DNA from: Euptelea pleiosperma
Lineage: Eukaryota; Streptophyta; Magnoliopsida; Ranunculales; Eupteleaceae
DNA: 64,000 nt
Assembly (NCBI GenBank): GCA_035048495.1
Contig: CM068542.1
Location: 38,283,109 to 38,347,108, forward strand
Direction: 5' to 3'
Part shown: piece by piece, positions 59,157-64,000 of the stretch
Numbering within the stretch: the first letter of the stretch is position 1
Layout of the letters: each line of letters opens with the position of its first letter
The notes under the pieces: model-generated
Told to the model about the DNA's origin: nothing
The model's database searches: none
What the model saw: the letters and a program-made list of their open reading frames with translations, nothing else
Made by a program: the position numbers and the translations under genes

Positions 59157-59519
59157 CTTGAACCCGACTTAAAGGAAAAGTTCTAACAAGTTATAAGAGT
59201 AGTGATCCAATGGTGTACTATATTGGGTTAAGATTTACGAGGATGAAGAAAATGATTTTTTTTTTTTAGGATATTGTATTTAAATGAACAAATCTAGTTA
59301 GTTGGGAGCGAAATTAGGGGGCCGGGAGGTAGTCGACAATTTGTATTATATTATTATTTTTCTTCTTGTTGTATCTTATTTTGCTTTGTATTCTTTTTAG
59401 CTCTCTAGTAGATTCTTTAGCTTCCAAGGCATTTTTCAATAAAGACATTATACTTATCAAAGAAAAAAAACTATTAAATAAAAAGAGAGAAATGCTAATA
59501 CGCAGTCCCGAGTCTTTAA

Positions 59520-60350
59520 AAAAGCTGACATACCCTGCTATGACTTGGTCCATGGTCAGTTGACCAATATTGACCCGAGTCGACCTACAATATTTTACAT
59601 TGAAAGATAGAAATACCCTTGTCTTCAACCGTGGAACAAGGGTTTTGATCAAAACCAAACCCCCAAATCAAATGGATGTGGTAGACGGCAAGCCAAGAGA
59701 TACCAATGGGTTAGTTGTCCATCATAGGAGACCTACCCACTGGACTCTCATGCCAGTCATCCACCACTATGGCAAAAATTTAAAAACCCATTGATATCTA
59801 TAGTTTCACTTTTTTTTTCTTTTTTGAAACACCAACTTCAAAAAAAAAAATTTATAGGGCTGAAGTGGCATTGTAATACAAATATTAAGCTCTGAATCTT
59901 CCGAATCTTTTTTTGGTATCTCAACAAGCATTGGGGATTCCCACTCTACATATTCATTGGATATTTTTAAACAATAATAGTTAGGAGATCATCCGTTTTC
60001 AAGCTAAAATTAGTTGAGAAATACAAGCTTGAGTCTATGGTCGAACAACCCAATGGTTTTTTTAATTTTTGTTAGAGTGGTGGATGACCAGCATGAGACT
60101 CCGGTCATTTGATTTGGCTTGCCATACACCACAGCCATTTGATTTGAGGGTTTGGTTTTGGTCCAAACCCTTGTTCCAAGGTTGCAGACAAGGGTATTTC
60201 TATCTTTTAATGTAAAATAAGTTGGTCAACTCGGGTCAACATTGGTCAACTGACCTTGGACCAAGTCATAGGGGATATGTCAGCTTTTTCAAAGTGTGGG
60301 GGGTATGTCAAATTTCAAAGATAACATGGGGGGTATGTCAAAATTACTCC
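59520..60350. mobile_element. MULE-like element related to the gene D promoter insertion
   Basis: Left AAAAAGCTGACATACCCTGC, ATGACTTGGTCCA; right TGGACCAAGTCATAGGGGAT, ATGTCAGCTTTTTCAAAGTG, GGGGGGTATGTCAAAATTAC. The interior has inverted CAAACCC blocks and ACCAATGGG/CCAATGG. Outermost left end missing; target duplication not found. Confidence 0.6.
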
Positions 60351-61985
60351 CTAAAAAGAATCAATTGACAATACATATTGTTGGTTCCCTCCATGATTGG
60401 TGAGCACACCTCGGGTGTGCCGTGGAGTTGAAATCACCTACTCATCCTCGGGCATAGCCCGGTCTTGCTTTGTGCCCTTGACATCCGGTCTAGCTTCCAA
60501 ACATCCGTCTAGCTTTCAATTAATACCATGGTTTTAAACGTTCTTCTAGAAACGAGATTTTTTTCAAAAATAAAAAAACATGTTTTAGACGGGGATTTGC
60601 TAACTATATGAGTGCAACAACGCATGCACATGGGCGGAGGTTGGGTGGGTTGAGTCAACCCAAGACAGAATTCAGCCCGGGTCCTACAGAATCAAGCAGA
60701 AGTCACCAGCCTGGCCCATCACGGTCCACCACGATTCCTGGCCCAAGCCTAATCCTTGATATACCATCCTTACGGTCTAGCAATTATCCTCTAACCTATA
60801 TCATCAACCAATGCATGGGCATTTGACACACGGACATACTACATTAAGTTGGGATGCTTCTTTGTGGGCCCACTTAATTACGTAACGATTCGTGTTTCCA
60901 GTTCCATCAACTTGTTCCGCAAGTGGACGAAAACAAAGAACCAATCATCCCCTCCACGCGGCATCAGGTAACGGTAGTTAACGGCCCAATATAATGGGCC
61001 CATTCTTGCTGGCCGCTTGTTTATCGTGGTCCATTTAACATCTAATCAGACTCCAAAACGTCGCGACAGATCGAATGGTTACAAAAACTCAATTCAGCTT
61101 GGCTTTCGGCGAACCCTCTTTTGTAGGATGACACACCGATTGTGGGTCGCACCCCATGCAAGACGACGATATACAGTGCTTGAGGTCCAAAAGTGTAGAA
61201 CTTTTAATGGAAAGCTAGCTCTTGTGAAACACAAAGTCAGTGGTGGGGTCTGGGAATTGGAAATAGAGTGATGGCCAGCTGTAGTAACTGCTGATAAGCG
61301 GAAGCGACAAAGCAGCTTCAGTATCCCAAATGCCCAACTACTTTCATACTCTATTTTTGGGGAAATTTTCCGGAACGAGAAAAAGACTCCCGAAATCACG
61401 TTATCGATAAATAAAGCCACGTGGGCGGCCAAGAAGGCAATAATTCATGATGATAACGTCCGTTTTTGAGATTAGTAGAAGATTCAAGTCAAACCGTTTG
61501 AATCGATATCACGTGAGATTTTTCCAGTCTGTAGTGGGCCCCGTCCGACGTGGGAGCCGTGCGGTTATCTTTTGTTTCGATTAAAAAACGTGATTTAATA
61601 TGAGAGAGAGGATTGATTTCAGCCGTTGATTCAACTGACTGAAACTATGGATAAGAGAGCAAAACAAACAGCTGTAAGTCTGCAAAATGGTTAAAAAGGG
61701 TAGGTCCCCGCACTCCCACTTGTGTGTTACAATTTTTAAAACGTTTTTGTTAAACACCTCTGGCTTTTCTGTCATGTTTTAAACGCTTCTTTAGAATTTA
61801 AATATAACAAAACGAGTACGAGAATGATTTTATTATAGGGTAATTTTAGTCGCACCCCACAATTTGTGAGGGCACCCGAAATACTTTTTTTTTTCTTTAT
61901 TTTGTTATTACGTAAAAACCCTTTTAAAAACTTTTTTACATTTTACGCACCCTCTCTCTCTGCAGACCAACTGAAACTTCTATCA
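60351..61985. other. Gene-free stretch upstream of the MYB gene
   Basis: Open frames at 61,017-61,432 on both strands have no recognised domain. No gene is supported. A CT-rich (CTCTCTCT) patch lies at 61,950. Confidence 0.4.
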
Positions 61986-61988
61986 CAA

Positions 61989-62294
61989 CCCACACTAAGA
62001 GCCACATGGCACACTCTTAGTGGACGCTGACCATATGGATGTTTGGCCAATCCCTCGGTGGACCTGCAAACCAAAAATCAGCCTGATTAGTGAATTCTAA
62101 GTGTTGGATTTAAGTCAATTTCATGGGTTGATTTCACCGTAGGAATTTTAGCGTTATTTGGGTGCAAAGATCCAAAGGTTGTAAATCACTAATCAGACTG
62201 ATTTTTGGTTTGCAGGTCCACCGAGGGACTGGCCAAATTAACATCCATATGGTCAGCGCCCTCTAAGAGTGTGCCACATGGCTCTTATTGTGGG
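61989..62294. mobile_element. R1 foldback element, full copy
   Basis: Ends CCCACACTAAGAGCCACATG and CATGGCTCTTATTGTGGGC are inverted. Inner arms GACGCTGACCATATGGATGT and CATCCATATGGTCAGCGCCC, CAATCCCTCGGTGGACCTGC and its inverse. Very good pairing, so a relatively young copy. Confidence 0.8.
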
Positions 62295-63168
62295 CTGTTT
62301 GGATAGTCAGTTTTGTGCTGAAATGGCAGTCTAAATAACATAGTTTGGAATCATAGTTGGGTGCTTTGACGGGGGAGGGTGGCCCCACAAAATATGAAAT
62401 CTTATTGGGTTGCTCTCAACAAGTCGGGTGCCCTCTCATTTTGTGGGGTGCGACTAAACTTACCCATTATTATATTTTTATTACCGGTTTTGCGTTAAAT
62501 GACAAAAATACCGCTAGCTTTTTCTCCAAATCACGTTTCGCGAAAGATACAGTGGTGCGCCATTGCAATCATATAGAAGAAGATATATAATGGACGGTTA
62601 GTTCTAACCTATCACATTTTATCAAGATCAAGAGGCTCGTACCTCTTTGATGGATAAGCTAGGATCAGATCTGTGACTGTACGAGATCAGTATCCATTTG
62701 GTCCTACTTGGACAATTCTACCTATTTGATCACATTCACTTGAATGGTAGTTGGGGAAAAAGCAGCACCCGCGTTAGGAAGGTGGAACAGATGTTAGCTA
62801 GGATCATCCAAAATGGTTCATCTCAAACTATTAAATCTCTTTGGTGGGGCCACTAGGAGTCTAGGACCCTTCAAATGTGGTGGGCCCCACCATGTTAATA
62901 GATTATAGATTGGGTCTGTCAAGTTGGGCTCTCTCGTCATCTTTTTTACCAAAAAAATAAAAAAGGCCAGTCAATTTCATGTCTCTGTAGTCTATACTAT
63001 ACAGTTGCACTCACGAGTCACGACAACTATACTCAAGATTAAAAACAAAGAAACCAGAAGGAAAAAAAATTAAAAACAAAAGTACAAAATTTCGAAAATC
63101 CGAAAATCAGGGGGCGCATTTACGCACCCGCGCGTTCTAGTTAGAAGTTAGAACCTCAATAACTTGTC

Positions 63169-63179
63169 TATATATATAA
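63169..63179 (+). promoter_or_regulatory. TATA box of the MYB gene
   Basis: TATATATATAA, about 70 nt before the ATG at 63,242. Confidence 0.5.
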
Positions 63180-63241
63180 TACGCCGGAACTCTTCTATTG
63201 AACGAACCCCGCTAGGTTCACACACTACCAACGACCCTCTG

Positions 63242-63886
63242 ATGGACCCATCTAAGACAGCTTCTTCTTCTTCTACACTGTCTTCTTCGTCTGATTCTTC
63301 TTTGTCTGGTAAACCAACAAGATCCGAAAAAAATGCCGAGCGGATCAAAGGAACTTGGAGCACCGAAGAAGACGAGGTTCTGACCCGACTCGTCGATCGA
63401 TACGGCGCCCGAAACTGGTCTTTAATAAGTCGTTACATACCGGGACGATCCGGTAAGTCGTGCCGGCTCAGGTGGTGCAACCACCTGTGCCCAAGCGTCG
63501 AGCACCGTCCGTTTTCTCATGCCGAGGATGAGACAATCCTGGCCGCTCATGCAAGGTATGGTAACCGGTGGGCCACCATTGCAAGACTCCTCTCGGGTCG
63601 GACCGATAACGCCGTGAAGAACCATTGGAACTCTACACTTAAGAGAAAGCAAAGAGATCAAACAGACGGTTATAACGGACTGGGGGGTGTTACCTCGTCC
63701 TTGTCATCATCGGAATCTGACCCATTGACCACTCTGACCCTTGCACCACCGGGTGTCAGTTTTTCGGTGCCGGAGCAGCAGCCAGAGAATTTCCCGGTGG
63801 GGTTTTGGGATATGATGAGAGATGTTATCGCGAGAGAGGTCAGAAATTACGTCTCGTCTTCTGAAATGGCTGCTGGGTTTCCATAG
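63242..63886 (+). CDS. R2R3-MYB transcription factor, subgroup 22 (MYB44/73-like)
   Basis: Predicted intronless 214-aa nuclear DNA-binding protein. The first in-frame ATG (63,242) opens [10 protein letters not shown]; an upstream extension of the frame would rely on a TTG and is rejected. Residues 8-22 are Ser-rich. R2 spans about 35-86 (Trp39, Trp59, Trp78; [17 protein letters not shown]) and R3 about 87-137 (Phe91, Trp110, Trp129; [19 protein letters not shown]). The C-terminus keeps two subgroup-22 motifs: [12 protein letters not shown] (160-171), matching the DPxTxLxLxxPG signature, and [18 protein letters not shown] (187-204). Subgroup-22 members act in abscisic-acid and stress signalling, often lack introns, and frequently repress. 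The protein is short compared with MYB44 (about 305 aa in Arabidopsis), mainly between R3 and the C-terminal motifs. No link to the lipase array is evident. Confidence 0.92.
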   Translation: MDPSKTASSSSTLSSSSDSSLSGKPTRSEKNAERIKGTWSTEEDEVLTRLVDRYGARNWSLISRYIPGRSGKSCRLRWCNHLCPSVEHRPFSHAEDETILAAHARYGNRWATIARLLSGRTDNAVKNHWNSTLKRKQRDQTDGYNGLGGVTSSLSSSESDPLTTLTLAPPGVSFSVPEQQPENFPVGFWDMMRDVIAREVRNYVSSSEMAAGFP

Positions 63887-64000
63887 CAAGGACCAGGTTT
63901 TGTGTCCGATTAGTTGTTAATATCAGGGATGATCGGACCAAAAAAGAAGGAAAGAAAGAAAGCAAGCTAAACTGGTTTTATTTTGTGAAAGAACCAGAGT

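Noticed and set aside
63164..63241. N-terminal extension of the MYB frame
   Set aside because: Would need TTG initiation and would overlap the TATA box; ATG at 63,242 is the sensible start.

Overview
This window is nuclear DNA of a flowering plant. The evidence is: multi-exon genes with GT-AG introns, AT-rich intergenic DNA packed with small foldback elements, and gene families with plant-type architecture (PLP2-type patatin-like lipases, a phytocyanin, a subgroup-22 R2R3-MYB, and the Pol II subunit RPB3). The exact clade cannot be fixed from the sequence.

The dominant feature is a tandem array of six patatin-like acyl hydrolase genes, all on the + strand, called A-F here: A 5,484-8,578; B 16,179-20,116; C 21,946-23,778; D 38,684-41,330; E 45,390-47,873; F 52,477-54,634. 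Each has six coding exons with nearly invariant sizes (about 147-165, 182-185, 190-193, 162, 303-306 and 237-258 nt). Each keeps the DGGGIRG oxyanion motif, the GTSTG nucleophile elbow and the catalytic Asp of the Ser/Asp dyad. They fall into two lineages. A and B share the start MATPANS, an exon-3 start of the [12 protein letters not shown] type and their own promoters. C-F share the start MA(T/I)D, an exon-3 start of the xTIILGPIK type and a different promoter block. D and E are the closest pair: they share an intron-5 insertion and homologous downstream flanks. D has a 1-nt deletion near its 3' end that replaces the C-terminus. A decayed exon-6 remnant at 1,015-1,110 and an upstream block without a gene at 10,600-11,612 indicate further copies that were lost.

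Between C and D (24-36.5 kb) lies an intact DNA-directed RNA polymerase II subunit RPB3 gene on the - strand (27,692-29,655), bracketed by short direct repeats. It is followed by a zone of captured gene fragments: one FLX-like coiled-coil exon and two cytosolic GAPDH exons with their intron. The GAPDH pieces lie in a segment with CACTA-like ends.

Distal to F are a two-exon phytocyanin-like secreted protein gene (56,693-58,429) whose copper-site Cys and first His appear to be replaced, and at the window edge a single-exon R2R3-MYB gene (63,242-63,886).

The rest is mostly small mobile elements. There are at least three recurring foldback families (called R1, R2 and R3 here), MULE-like elements with 9-bp target duplications, a Tourist-like element with a TAA duplication, hAT-like elements and CACTA-like ends. 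Several sit in patatin introns or split patatin promoters: a 1.19-kb insertion in the D promoter and a roughly 0.97-kb long-TIR insertion in the F promoter. The array therefore looks like a young, still-rearranging lipase cluster whose copies differ more in their regulatory DNA than in their catalytic cores.
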